A stretch of DNA of 64,000 nt from JANQOH01 sp965242575 (GTDB lineage: Bacteria > Pseudomonadota > Alphaproteobacteria > UBA7887): assembly GCA_965242575.1 (NCBI GenBank), contig OZ251461.1:744001-808000 (forward strand), read 5' to 3'. Shown here piece after piece: positions 23,755-32,528 of the stretch; the stretch's first letter is position 1, and each line of letters begins with the position of its first letter. The notes beneath the pieces were generated by a model that saw only the letters and a list, made by a program, of their open reading frames with translations, was not told the DNA's origin and searched no databases. Both the position numbers and the translations under genes were made by a program.

Positions 23755-26705
23755 GACTCGTCCCCGTCCGCCGCGCCCCATTCGCCGACGCGGGCCAGAT
23801 GCTCGTAATCGCTGTATCTGGGCGCGTGGCGGGGCGCCGGGCGCGACGGGTAGGGCGTGTCCTCGTCGTCGTAGAGGGCGACCAAGGCCAGCAGCCCGTC
23901 CGCCGCCGCCTGCGCCAGTTCGGCGGCGGAGGTCTTCCTCGGCGCCTTGATCTCGCCGGCCGGGTCGCCGCCGGACAGGCGCCAGTGGGCGAGCGACTCC
24001 GGCGGCGCGGCGGGCAGGCCGGCGAAGCCGCCATGCGCCAGGATCGCGCCCTCCAGAGGCAGTTGCGGCGCGTAGCCGGCGAGGATCTCGCGTTCGGAAG
24101 GCGGCGCGCCGGTCTTGTAATCGACGATGTCGACGCCGCCGCCGGGACGCAGGTCGATCCGGTCGGCGCGCGCGGTGAGTATGAACGGGCCGCCGGGCGC
24201 GTCGAACGTCCACTTCCCGTCGATCTCCACCCGCGATTCGATCCCGGCGGCGCGGCGCTTGCGCTCTTCCTCGAGGAACCAGTCGGCCACGCGCGCGAAG
24301 CGCGCCCGCCAGAAGGCCCGGACGCTCGGCGCGGCGGCGGTCGCGGCCAGCGCCTTGCGGCCCTCGGCGAGCAGCCGGGCGCGGGCGTCGGCGGGCAGCG
24401 GACCGGGAGTCGCGGCGACGAACCGCGCCAGCGCGTCGTGGACGGCGGAGCCGTATTGGGCCTGCGCCGGGTCGTCGTCGACGGGGTCGAGCTTGCGCAG
24501 CTCCAATATGTGGCGGGCGTAGATCTCGTACGGGTCGCGCCGCCACGCCTCGATCCGGGTGACGGAGAGTTCGCGCGGGCGGGCGGCGGCGGGCGGGCGC
24601 GGCGCCGGCGGCGGGGCCGGGCGCGGCGGCCCGTCCATCGGGTCGAGCGCCGCCCGCCAGGCGGGCCACGGGGACGCGTCCAGCGCCAGCCCGGCGCCTT
24701 GCAGCACCGCCTCGAGGCGGGTCAGCCAGCGCGCCTTGACGGTCGGAGTCCCGTCCGCCGTCGCGGCGCGGGTGAGCAGGACTCGCGGCGCGTGGAGAAG
24801 CTGGGCGAAGTCGTGCGCGGCGAGGCCGACGAAGCGTTCGGGGAGCTCGAGGCCGATGCGGGCGCGCATATGCCGCCCGAGCCATGGGTCGGCCGCGGCT
24901 TCGCCGGGCCAGCTGCCCTCGTCGAGGCCGCCCAGGACGACCAGGTCGGCGCGCAGCAGCCGCGCCTCCAGCGGCCCCCAGACGAACAGGCGCGGATGCC
25001 GGTCGCGGACCGGGCGGAGCGCCGCGCCCTTCAGCGCGTCGTCGAGCACGGCGGCGTAGTCGGCGCCGGGGATCGGCCGCAGCCCGGCCGCCGCGCGCGC
25101 CAAATCGTCGAACAGCTTCCGGCAGGCGATTCCCGCGTCATGCGTCCATACGGCCGGCGCGCCGTCCTCGCCGGTCGACAAGCTTTCGGCGAAAGCGCGG
25201 TGCGCGGCGGCGATGTCGGCGAGCGCGACGGAGGGCTCCGCCAGCGCGCGCGCCAGCGGTTCGGCGGCGGCGGCCAAGTCGTCGATCCAGTCGAAAAGGT
25301 CCTCCTCCGGCGGCGTTCGGTCCTTTTCGAGCGCCGCCTTGCGCGCGGCCGCCAGGGCGGCCTTCAGGCCGGCGAAACCCGGCGCGGGGCGCGGGCCGCG
25401 CAGGCAGGCGCGCTCCAGCCGGCGGGCGCGGCGGAGGAAGTCGGCGCGCGCGCCGCCGCCGCAGCTCAGCGGGTGCTTGAGCAAGGCGAGCAGGAGGACC
25501 GGCGCCAGATCGCGCGCCAGCGCGTCGACAGCCAGGCGGAGGAAGACTCCGGGTTCGGTGTCGGCGAGGGGGCGGCCGGCGGAGTCGTCCACCTCCAGCC
25601 CCCAGCGCCCGAGCTCGGCGCGGACGCGGCGCGCCAGGCCGCGGTCGGCGGTGACGAGCGCCGCCGTGCGCCCCGGCTGCTCCAGCGCGCGGCGCATGGC
25701 GAGGGCGGCCGTCTCCGCCTCGGTCCGCGCGTCGGGGCAGGCGGCGGCCTCCAGCCCGGCGACGGCGTCCGTTCCGACATGGCCGAGATCGCGCCACTTC
25801 TCGACCGTCGCGCCGGGGCGCATGAGCTCGCGGACCAGCGCCGCGCGCGGCGGCGCTTCCTCCTCCGCCTCCGGCCAGGCGGGGACGCGGCGGCGGTCGA
25901 CTCCGAGCCGCCCCAGAAGCGCCTTGAGGCCGAATTGCGGATGGGTTTCGTCGAGCGCCTCCCAGCTCGCGTCGTCGATCCCGCGGTCGAGGCCGGGGAG
26001 CAGGACCAGCCCGCGCGGCAGGCCGGCGACCGCCGCCAGCAGCTCGGCGACGGCGGGCTGGCTGCCGGTGGAGCCGGCGGCGACCACGGGCGAGTCGGGC
26101 GGCGCGCGGCGCCAGTCCTCGGCCAGCGCCTCCAGCGCGCGGACGCGGCGGGCGGCGGGGTCGATAAGGCCGCGCTCGGCGAGGATCTTCGGCCACGCAT
26201 CGGCGATGATGGCGAGGAATTCCAGGGTCTCGCGCCAGTGTTCGGCGAGGTCGTCGGGGACCAGGCCGTCGAGGGCGGCGAAATCGACGCGCGCCGTCTG
26301 CATTTCGTCGAGGAGCCGCGCGAGCTCCGCCGCCAGCGCCATCGCCTGCGCGCCCGGCGCCCCGGGCTGTTTGGCGCGCACGAGTTCCGCCAGCAGCAGG
26401 CGGCGCGCCAGCGCGCCTATCGCCGGCGGCGCGGGGGAGTCGAGGCCGAGGTCCTCCTCGTCGCCGGGGCCAAGATCCTCCTCGTCGTCGAGGTCGCCGA
26501 GGGCGCGGATGTCGGGCAGCAGCATGGCGCCGCCGCGCAGGCGCGGCAGCGCCTCGCGCAGGGCGCGGACCGCGCGCCGGGTGGGCAGGAAGACGCGGAC
26601 GTGCGCCAGCGCCGTCGGGTCGCCGCCGTGTTCAGCGAGCAGGCCGCGGGCCAGCGTATCGACGAAGGGGCGCGACGCGGGGACGGCGGCGACGCGGACG
26701 GTCAT
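23751..26705 (-). CDS. addB: Double-strand break repair protein AddB
   Basis: This 984-residue partner of AddA has an inactive helicase-like fold and a C-terminal RecB-type nuclease. The opening VAAVPASRPFVDTLARGLLA and VRVFLPTRRAVRALREAL are typical of alphaproteobacterial AddB. The nuclease core is visible as TARADRIDLRPGGGVDIVDY followed by KTG, then YAPQLPLEGAIL. No Walker A of the AddA kind is seen, as expected for this lineage. The ATG overlaps the stop of the murU-like gene (ATGA) and the stop overlaps the addA start, so the block is one transcript. Confidence 0.9.
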   Translation of the reverse strand: MTVRVAAVPASRPFVDTLARGLLAEHGGDPTALAHVRVFLPTRRAVRALREALPRLRGGAMLLPDIRALGDLDDEEDLGPGDEEDLGLDSPAPPAIGALARRLLLAELVRAKQPGAPGAQAMALAAELARLLDEMQTARVDFAALDGLVPDDLAEHWRETLEFLAIIADAWPKILAERGLIDPAARRVRALEALAEDWRRAPPDSPVVAAGSTGSQPAVAELLAAVAGLPRGLVLLPGLDRGIDDASWEALDETHPQFGLKALLGRLGVDRRRVPAWPEAEEEAPPRAALVRELMRPGATVEKWRDLGHVGTDAVAGLEAAACPDARTEAETAALAMRRALEQPGRTAALVTADRGLARRVRAELGRWGLEVDDSAGRPLADTEPGVFLRLAVDALARDLAPVLLLALLKHPLSCGGGARADFLRRARRLERACLRGPRPAPGFAGLKAALAAARKAALEKDRTPPEEDLFDWIDDLAAAAEPLARALAEPSVALADIAAAHRAFAESLSTGEDGAPAVWTHDAGIACRKLFDDLARAAAGLRPIPGADYAAVLDDALKGAALRPVRDRHPRLFVWGPLEARLLRADLVVLGGLDEGSWPGEAAADPWLGRHMRARIGLELPERFVGLAAHDFAQLLHAPRVLLTRAATADGTPTVKARWLTRLEAVLQGAGLALDASPWPAWRAALDPMDGPPRPAPPPAPRPPAAARPRELSVTRIEAWRRDPYEIYARHILELRKLDPVDDDPAQAQYGSAVHDALARFVAATPGPLPADARARLLAEGRKALAATAAAPSVRAFWRARFARVADWFLEEERKRRAAGIESRVEIDGKWTFDAPGGPFILTARADRIDLRPGGGVDIVDYKTGAPPSEREILAGYAPQLPLEGAILAHGGFAGLPAAPPESLAHWRLSGGDPAGEIKAPRKTSAAELAQAAADGLLALVALYDDEDTPYPSRPAPRHAPRYSDYEHLARVGEWGAADGDES

Positions 26706-27421
26706 TGCAGCCGCGCCAGCGCCGCATCGACGCCGCGCAGCGCCTCCGGCGTTCCCACGTGGAGCCACGCGCCGTCATGGACGATGGCGGCGAGCCGCCC
26801 GGCGGCGAGGGCGCGGTCGAAGAGCCGGTTGAGCGAAAACGCGCCCGCCGGCGCGCCGGCGAACAGACGCGGCGACAGGATCGCGCGGCCGGTATAGACG
26901 AAGGGAGCGATCTCGCGCTCGCGGCGGCGGCGGGGCGCGCCGGACGGATCGAAGGCGAAATCGCCGCGCCCGGAATAACCGAACGCGCCGGCCGCGGGGT
27001 GGAGCAGGAGGAGGACGTCCATCGCGGCGTCGTCCCACGCCCGCGCGAGGCGGCGCCACGCCGGCTCCACGCCGTCGAGGACCACGACGTCGCTGTTGGC
27101 GGCGCAGAACGCCTCGCCGGCGAAACGCGCCAGCGCGGCGGCGATCCCGCCGCCGGTGTCGAGCGGCTCGGCCTCGCGCGAAAGCGCGACCTCGGGCCGG
27201 GCGCGGCCGGCGAGATGCGCCGCCACCCGGTCGGCGAGATGCCAGACGTTGACCACGGCGCGCTCCACCCCGGCGTCGGCCAGCGAATCGAGGGCGCGGT
27301 CGAGGAGCGTCCGCCCGCCGGCGCGGAGCAGCGGCTTCGGAACCGTATCGGTGATCGGGCGCAGGCGCGCGCCGCGCCCGGCCGCGAGCACCATCGCCCG
27401 GCGCGGCGCGAACCCGGTCAC
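26702..27421 (-). CDS. murU: Nucleotidyltransferase, N-acetylmuramate-1-phosphate uridylyltransferase type
   Basis: This 239-residue NTP transferase begins with AMVLAAGRGARLRPITDTVP and a following KPLL, the nucleotide-binding signature. DTGGGIAAAL and NSDVVVLDG (metal-binding Asp) follow, then WLHVGTPEALRGVDAAL. Its place directly after an AmgK-like kinase matches the MurU of the anhydro-MurNAc recycling route. There MurNAc-1-phosphate and UTP give UDP-MurNAc. The GTG start overlaps the kinase stop by 4 bp. Function is inferred from pairing; plain sugar nucleotidyltransferase is the safe call. Confidence 0.8.
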   Translation of the reverse strand: MTGFAPRRAMVLAAGRGARLRPITDTVPKPLLRAGGRTLLDRALDSLADAGVERAVVNVWHLADRVAAHLAGRARPEVALSREAEPLDTGGGIAAALARFAGEAFCAANSDVVVLDGVEPAWRRLARAWDDAAMDVLLLLHPAAGAFGYSGRGDFAFDPSGAPRRRREREIAPFVYTGRAILSPRLFAGAPAGAFSLNRLFDRALAAGRLAAIVHDGAWLHVGTPEALRGVDAALARLQ

Positions 27422-28407
27422 GGGCGGGGCGCCCGCCGCAGCGGCGGCGGGACGTGGGCGTCGAACCAGGCGCGGACGGGGGCCAGCGCCGGGCGCGCGA
27501 GGTCGGACTCCAGCAGCCGCCAGACGCGCGGGACCAGGCGGAGGTAGCCGGGCTTGCCGTCGCGCCGCCACAGGCGGGTGAAAATGCCGACGATCTTGGC
27601 GTTGCGCTGCGCGGCGAGGACGTCGCGGGCGGCGCGGAAGGCGCGCGGGTCGATGTCGGGCACGGCCGCCAGGTAGCGCGCGGTCATGGCCTCCGCCAGC
27701 GGGGGCGGGACGTCGCGGCGGGCGTCCTCGAGCAGCGACGCCAGGTCGTAGGCGGGCGGCCCGGCCAGCGCGTCCTGGAAGTCGAGCAGGCCGACGCGCG
27801 CGGCGCCGGCGCGGCCGGGCAGCCACACCAGGTTGTCGGCGTGGTAGTCGCGCAGGACGAGCGCCGGCGGGGCGTGCGCCGCCAGCGGCAGCGCGGCGCG
27901 CCAGGCGGCGTGGTGGCCGGCGCGGAGCGCATCGCCGCCGGGCGCGCCCATGGCGGGCAGGAACCAGTCGATCAGGAGGTCGGCCTCGGCGAGGAAGGCG
28001 GCCTCGTCGTAGGGCGCCGCCCAGTCCGGCGGCGCGTGGCGGCGGAGGTCCGCCAGCAGGTCCGCCGCGGCAGCGTAGAGCCGGACCGGGTCGGCGCCGC
28101 CGTCGAGCGCGCGCCCGAAGGTCAGGTCGCCCAGGTCCTCCAGCAGCAGCAGGCCGGACTCCTCGTCGCCGGCGCATATGCGCGGCGCGCTGTAGCCGCG
28201 CTCCAGCAGCCAGCGGGCGACGGCGGCGAAGGGGCGGGTGTCGTTGTGCGGCGGCGGCGCGTCCATCAGGACCGCCCGGCGCGGGCCGAGCGCCAGACGT
28301 TCGTAGCGGCGGAAGGAGGCGTCGCCGGCGAGCGGCGTCCGCGCCGCGCCGCGCCAGCCGGCGGCGTCGAGGAAGGCGGCGATGCGGGCCGCGCGGTCAG
28401 CCGGCAT
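27418..28407 (-). CDS. amgK: Anomeric MurNAc/GlcNAc kinase-like phosphotransferase
   Basis: This 329-residue protein has the aminoglycoside phosphotransferase/choline kinase fold. PLAGDASFRRYERLAL stands in the N-lobe, LLLLEDLGDLTFGRAL at the hinge, and the catalytic loop VLRDYHADNLVWLPGR and metal motif VGLLDFQDALAGPPAYDLAS in the C-lobe. In the AmgK-MurU pathway such a kinase phosphorylates MurNAc and GlcNAc at C1 during wall recycling. The start overlaps the tsaE end by 11 bp. The tsaE-amgK-murU-addB-addA order is widespread in alphaproteobacteria. Confidence 0.82.
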   Translation of the reverse strand: MPADRAARIAAFLDAAGWRGAARTPLAGDASFRRYERLALGPRRAVLMDAPPPHNDTRPFAAVARWLLERGYSAPRICAGDEESGLLLLEDLGDLTFGRALDGGADPVRLYAAAADLLADLRRHAPPDWAAPYDEAAFLAEADLLIDWFLPAMGAPGGDALRAGHHAAWRAALPLAAHAPPALVLRDYHADNLVWLPGRAGAARVGLLDFQDALAGPPAYDLASLLEDARRDVPPPLAEAMTARYLAAVPDIDPRAFRAARDVLAAQRNAKIVGIFTRLWRRDGKPGYLRLVPRVWRLLESDLARPALAPVRAWFDAHVPPPLRRAPRP

Positions 28408-28858
28408 CGGCCAGCGCGCGGAGCCGCGCCCTCCAGCCGCCGTGGGCCTCCAGCCGCGCCGCGCGCCCCCGGCTGGCGAAGGCGAGCCGGACGTCGAGCC
28501 GCGGCGCCGGCGGCGGCGGCCCCATGCGTTCGGGCCATTCGACCAGCAGGATGGCCTCGTCGAGCGCCTCCTCGAGGCCGAGTTCGGCGGCGTCGCCCGG
28601 GCGCGCGAGGCGGTAGAGGTCGCAATGCCAGACCGGACAGGGGGCGGCGTCGTAGGTCTGGACCAGGGTGAAGGTGGGGCTCGGGACCTCCTCGGCGACG
28701 CCGAGCGCGCGCAGGAAGCCGCGCGCGAAGGCGGTCTTGCCGGCGCCGAGGGGGCCGTGGAGGGCGATCAGGTCGCCCGGCAGCGCGGCGGCGGCGGCGG
28801 CGGCGGCGAGGCGCGCGGTCGCCGCCGCGTCGGGAAGCGCGCAGGAGAGGGCGGACAC
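28397..28858 (-). CDS. tsaE: tRNA threonylcarbamoyladenosine biosynthesis ATPase TsaE
   Basis: This 153-residue P-loop protein has the TsaE markers LHGPLGAGKTAFARGFLRAL (Walker A), PSPTFTLVQTYD, VWHCDLYRL and the ILLVEWPERM segment. It drives the TsaBDE complex that adds threonylcarbamoyl to A37 of ANN-decoding tRNAs. The start is GTG. It heads the operon toward amgK. A 480-bp repeat-bearing gap lies upstream. Confidence 0.92.
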   Translation of the reverse strand: MSALSCALPDAAATARLAAAAAAAALPGDLIALHGPLGAGKTAFARGFLRALGVAEEVPSPTFTLVQTYDAAPCPVWHCDLYRLARPGDAAELGLEEALDEAILLVEWPERMGPPPPAPRLDVRLAFASRGRAARLEAHGGWRARLRALADAG

Positions 28859-28882
28859 GGGCCTAGCCGCCGCTCCGGGCGC

Positions 28883-29110
28883 GGCGTTCCGGGAGAGGCG
28901 GCGCCGGAATTACGGGATAACGGGCGAGAACGCGGGCGGCGGCGCCCCGGCGGCGGCGGCGGCCGTTCCGGGCGGGCGGCGCGGGATACGGGCCATTCCG
29001 GGAATTGCGGGACATGCGGGACGGCGGCGAGCGGCGGAGGCGGCCGCGATTCCGGGCGGGCGGGCGTCCGATTCCGGGAATTGCGGAAGCGCCGGCGGAC
29101 GGCCATGCCC
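28883..29110. repeat. 228-bp tandem repeat, copy A, in a 481-bp gene-free gap
   Basis: The gap 28859-29339 between tsaE and the divergent ferredoxin reductase gene holds two tandem units. Copy A starts GGCGTTCCGGG and shares with copy B long stretches such as CGGAATTACGGGATAACGGG and GGATACGGGCCATTCCGGG. Within it the near-palindromic motif ATTCCGGGAATTGCGG occurs at 28995-29010 and 29071-29086. I see no gene in the gap. Both strands are open in some frames only because of the base composition. Confidence 0.85.
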
Positions 29111-29327
29111 GGCGTTCCGGGAGAAGCGGCGCCGGAATTACGGGATAACGGGCGAAGCCGCGGGAGGCGGCGCCCCGGCGGCGGCCGTTCCGGGCGGGCG
29201 GCGCGGGATACGGGCCATTCCGGGAATTGCGGGACATGCGGGACGGCGGCGAGCGGCGCGGGCGGCCGCGGCTCCGGGCGGGCGGGGATCCGATTCCGGG
29301 AATTGCGGAACGGTCGGCGGGCGGCCA
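29111..29327. repeat. 228-bp tandem repeat, copy B
   Basis: Copy B is slightly shorter than copy A through small deletions in the GGC-rich part. The motif ATTCCGGGAATTGCGG recurs at 29217-29232 and 29293-29308, giving four copies in all. The unit ends 12 bp before the ATG of the reductase, so the repeat also supplies its upstream region. Confidence 0.85.
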
Positions 29328-29339
29328 TATGGCGGGGGG

Positions 29340-30398
29340 ATGGTCGAGAAAACCGACGTCGCCATCGTCGGCGCGGGGCCGGCGGGGCTGTTCGCGGTGT
29401 TCGAGTGCGGGATGCTCGGACTGCGCTGCCATGCGTTCGACAGCCTCGACGCGCCGGGCGGGCAATGCGCGGCGCTCTACCCCGCGAAGCCGATCTACGA
29501 CATTCCCGGAATCCCGCGCATCGACGGGGCGGAGCTGGCGGAGCGCCTGCGCGCGCAGGCGGCGCCGTTCGCGCCGCGCTACCGGCTGGGCCGCGCGGTG
29601 ACGGGGCTGGAGCGGCGCGGCGACCGCTGGCGCGTCACCGCCGCCGGCGGCGCGGCGGTGGACGCCGCGGCGGTCATGATCGCCGCGGGGGCCGGCGCGT
29701 TCGGCTTCAACCGCCCGCCGCTCGACGGGATCGAAAGCTACGAAGGCAAGGCGGTGTTCTACGCCGTAAGCGACCCGGAGCGCTTCCGGGACCGGCGGAT
29801 CGTCATCGCCGGCGGCGGCGATTCGGCGGTCGACTGGGCGCTGGCGCTGGCGGACAGGGCGGCGCGCGTCACCGTGGTCCACCGCCGCGCGCGGTTTCGC
29901 GCCGCGCCGGACAGCGCGGCGCGGCTGGAGGCGCTGGCGGCGGAGGGGCGGATCGATCTCGCCGTCCCCTATCGGCTCGCCGGGCTGGAGGGCGATGGGG
30001 AGGCGCTGGAGGCCGTGGCGCTGGCGGACCTCGACGGCGGCCGGCGCCGCGTCCCGGCCGATGCGCTGCTGGCGTTTTACGGGCTGGCGTCGACGCTGGG
30101 GCCCATCGCCGGATGGGGGCTGGCGCTGGAGCGGTCGCGGATCGCCGTGGACCCGGCGACCTGCGAGACCGACCTGCCGGGCGTGTTCGCCATCGGCGAC
30201 GTCGCGGCGTATCCCGGCAAGCTGAAACTGATCCTCGCCGGGTTTTCGGAGGCCGCCCTGGCGGCGCATGCGGCGTTCGCCCTCGCCCGCCCGGGGCAGG
30301 CGCTGCATTTCGAATATTCGACGGCGAAGGGCGTCCCCGCCGCCCCGCCGGAGGGTCAGTCCGACGCGGCCGCGATGGCTTCGGGAAGCGAGGGGTGA
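29340..30398 (+). CDS. TrxB-like ferredoxin/flavodoxin--NADP reductase
   Basis: This 352-residue flavoprotein resembles thioredoxin reductase but lacks its CxxC motif. It has the FAD motif VAIVGAGPAGLFAVFECGML, the GGQCAALYPAKPIYDIPG segment typical of TrxB-like FNRs (YumC type), an NADPH site (RIVIAGGGDSAVDWALALAD, then TVVHRRARFRA) and GVFAIGDVAAYPGKLKLIL near the end. It would move electrons between NADPH and ferredoxin or flavodoxin. The ATG sits right after a GGGGGG run. Its 3' end overlaps that of the convergent STAS gene by 43 bp. Confidence 0.88.
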   Translation: MVEKTDVAIVGAGPAGLFAVFECGMLGLRCHAFDSLDAPGGQCAALYPAKPIYDIPGIPRIDGAELAERLRAQAAPFAPRYRLGRAVTGLERRGDRWRVTAAGGAAVDAAAVMIAAGAGAFGFNRPPLDGIESYEGKAVFYAVSDPERFRDRRIVIAGGGDSAVDWALALADRAARVTVVHRRARFRAAPDSAARLEALAAEGRIDLAVPYRLAGLEGDGEALEAVALADLDGGRRRVPADALLAFYGLASTLGPIAGWGLALERSRIAVDPATCETDLPGVFAIGDVAAYPGKLKLILAGFSEAALAAHAAFALARPGQALHFEYSTAKGVPAAPPEGQSDAAAMASGSEG

Positions 30399-30694
30399 AT
30401 GCGGAGGATCTCGTTGAAGCCGGCGATCTCGAAGACCTCGGTGATCGATTGGCCGGGAGAGCAGACGGAGAATTTTGCGTCCCGCTTCCACAGCCCCTTG
30501 GCCACCAGCAGGACGGCGCGCAGCCCGGCGCTGCTGATGTAGGAGAGTTCGGAGAGGTCGACGACCACGGCGCGGTCGTCCTCGCCGATGGCCGCGTTCA
30601 TGACGTATTCGAACTCGCGCGCCGTGCCGCCGTCGATTCGGCCGTCGACCGAGGCGATCAGCGCCCCGTCCTTGCGTTCGGTCTTCACTTCCAT
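30356..30694 (-). CDS. STAS-domain anti-sigma factor antagonist
   Basis: This 112-residue protein is a single STAS domain. The phosphorylatable Ser lies in the classic VDLSELSYISSAGLRAVL motif. Such proteins switch partners with an anti-sigma kinase, or act in other signalling systems. No kinase or phosphatase is adjacent. It is downstream of amtB-glnK on the same strand, 50 bp after glnK, and could be co-transcribed. The 3' end overlaps the ferredoxin reductase gene on the other strand. Confidence 0.88.
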   Translation of the reverse strand: MEVKTERKDGALIASVDGRIDGGTAREFEYVMNAAIGEDDRAVVVDLSELSYISSAGLRAVLLVAKGLWKRDAKFSVCSPGQSITEVFEIAGFNEILRIHPSLPEAIAAASD

Positions 30695-30744
30695 GGTTTG
30701 CGCCGCCTTGTTGTCGGGTTGCGCGAAGAGGCGGGAGAACGCGG

Positions 30745-31083
30745 CTAGAGCGCCGCGTCCCCGGTCTCCCCGGTGTGGATGCGCATGGCGCCCGCCATGT
30801 CGCAGACGAAGATCTTGCCGTCGCCGGGGTTGCCGGTCGACGCCTTCTCGCGGATGGCCCCCACCACCTGGTCGACCTTGTCGTCGGAGATCATGGCCTC
30901 GACCTCGACCATCGGCATGAAGGCCACGTCGTATTGGGCGCCGCGGTGGATCTCCGCATGGCCGGAATGCGAGTCGAACGCCTTCACCTCCCCGGCGACG
31001 AGGCTGCCGACGCCGATCTCCTTCAGCGCCTCGTGGACCGGATCGAGTTTGTGCGGCTTGATGACCGCCTTGACGAGTTTCAT
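30745..31083 (-). CDS. glnK: P-II family nitrogen regulator with altered ligand residues
   Basis: This 112-residue PII protein keeps the uridylylation Tyr51 (HRGAQYDVAF), the B-loop Lys90 (GDGKIFV) and the RxxTGETG end. It departs from the family at several ligand positions: Q39 is His, K58 is Met (FMPMVEVE where FLPKVKIE is usual), K60 is Glu and R103 is His. In PII structures Gln39 and Lys58 contact 2-oxoglutarate/Mg and Arg103 contacts ATP. It follows amtB by 43 bp, the reverse of the common glnK-amtB order, but control of AmtB remains the likely role. Confidence 0.85.
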   Translation of the reverse strand: MKLVKAVIKPHKLDPVHEALKEIGVGSLVAGEVKAFDSHSGHAEIHRGAQYDVAFMPMVEVEAMISDDKVDQVVGAIREKASTGNPGDGKIFVCDMAGAMRIHTGETGDAAL

Positions 31084-31126
31084 CGGCAGGGCCCCCTAAC
31101 CCGGATTGCCGCTTGCGTTCCGCCCG

Positions 31127-32416
31127 TTACAGATCGTAGCCGCGTTCGCCGTGGGTCGCAAGGTCGAGCCCCAGCAGCTCGTCCTCCTCGTCGACGCGGA
31201 GGCCGCCGCAGAGCGCGCCGGCGGCCTTGACGATGGCGAAGGTCGCCAGCGCCGACCACGCCGCCACGGCGAGGGCGCCGACGGCCTGGACGCCGAGCTG
31301 GCGGGCGACGGTGACGCCCTCCTCCAGCCCGCCGCCGCCGAACGACGCCAGGGCCAGGCCGGAGACCAGCAGGGTGCCGATCAGGCCGCCGACGCCGTGG
31401 ACCGCGAAGACGTCCAGCGAATCGTCGATGCTCCAGGTCTGCTTCACCACCTCGGTGGCGAAGAAGCAGACGGCGCCGGCGACGGCGCCCAGGACCAGCG
31501 CGCCGATGGGACCGACGAACCCCGACGCCGGGGTGATCGTCGCCAGGCCGGCGATGACGCCGGTCGCCGCGCCGACGATCGAGGTCTTGCCGAACTTGAT
31601 CCACTCGATGGCGCCCCACACGATGGCGGCGGTGGCGGCGGCGATGTGGGTGACGGCGATGGCCATCCCCGCGCCGCCGTCGGCGGCGAGCTGGCTGCCG
31701 CCGTTGAAGCCGAACCAGCCGACCCACAGCAAGCCTGCGCCGATCGCGGTCATGCCGGGATTGTGCGGCGGATGCGTCGCGTTGGGAAAGCCGCGCCTGG
31801 AGCCGAGCTGCGCGGCGATGACGAGCGCCGAGACGCCGGCGCTCAGATGCACCACCAAGCCGCCGGCGAAGTCCATCACGCCGAGGCCGGAGAGCCAGCC
31901 GCCGCCCCACACCCAGTGGCAGATCGGCGAATAGACGACGAGGAGCCACGCGCCGCTCGCCATCAACACGACCGGGAATTTGACGCGCTCCACATAGGCG
32001 CCGACGATCAGCGCCGGGGTGATGACGGCGAAGGTCATCTGGAAGACGGCGAAGACGATCTCCGGGATGGTCCCGGACAGGGCGTCGGGCGTCACGCCGG
32101 AGAAGAACGCCTTGTCGAGGCCGCCGAACAGGCCGCCGACCGATTCCCCGAACGAGAGGCTGTAGCCGACGGCGAGCCAGAGGACGCTGGAGAGGCAGGC
32201 GATGGCGAAGCAGTGGACGACCACCGACAGCACCGCCTGCGACCGGACCAGCCCGGCGTAGAACATCGCCAGGCCCGGCAGGGTCATGAGCAGGACCAGC
32301 GCCGTGGCGACGATGATCCACGCGGTGTCGCCGGAATCCGCCGCCGCATCCTGCGCCAGCGCCGGCGACGCGAACAGCGCCGCGGCCAAGCCGGCCCCGA
32401 AGAGTATGGTTCTCAC
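31127..32416 (-). CDS. amtB: Ammonium transporter
   Basis: This 429-residue Amt protein has a signal peptide (AALFASPALAQD) and about eleven membrane helices. The helix FYAGLVRSQAVLSVVVHCF, the Asp in GVMDFAGGLVVHLSAG with the first pore His, and VFAVHGVGGLIGTLLVSG with the second pore His are all present. It imports ammonium across the inner membrane. A PII gene follows directly. The start is GTG after GGAAGGGG. The C-terminal tail is of the PII-responsive length. Confidence 0.93.
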   Translation of the reverse strand: MRTILFGAGLAAALFASPALAQDAAADSGDTAWIIVATALVLLMTLPGLAMFYAGLVRSQAVLSVVVHCFAIACLSSVLWLAVGYSLSFGESVGGLFGGLDKAFFSGVTPDALSGTIPEIVFAVFQMTFAVITPALIVGAYVERVKFPVVLMASGAWLLVVYSPICHWVWGGGWLSGLGVMDFAGGLVVHLSAGVSALVIAAQLGSRRGFPNATHPPHNPGMTAIGAGLLWVGWFGFNGGSQLAADGGAGMAIAVTHIAAATAAIVWGAIEWIKFGKTSIVGAATGVIAGLATITPASGFVGPIGALVLGAVAGAVCFFATEVVKQTWSIDDSLDVFAVHGVGGLIGTLLVSGLALASFGGGGLEEGVTVARQLGVQAVGALAVAAWSALATFAIVKAAGALCGGLRVDEEDELLGLDLATHGERGYDL

Positions 32417-32528
32417 GCCTGCGCCCCTTCCGCTGCCCCCGAACGCGAATCGGCCGATTCTACCACGCGCCGGCGGCCGCCGGCAAGCGCCGTATCGCCC
32501 CGTCGCGGCCCGGCGCCGGAAGAATGCG

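Noticed and set aside
20863..23808. Long plus-strand frame of 981 codons opposite addA
   Set aside because: It mirrors the addA coding strand; addA has all helicase and nuclease motifs and proper overlaps with addB.
28883..29327. CRISPR or coding repeats in the tsaE upstream gap
   Set aside because: Two long units without evenly spaced short repeats do not make a CRISPR array, and no frame has a start with a ribosome site or a family match.
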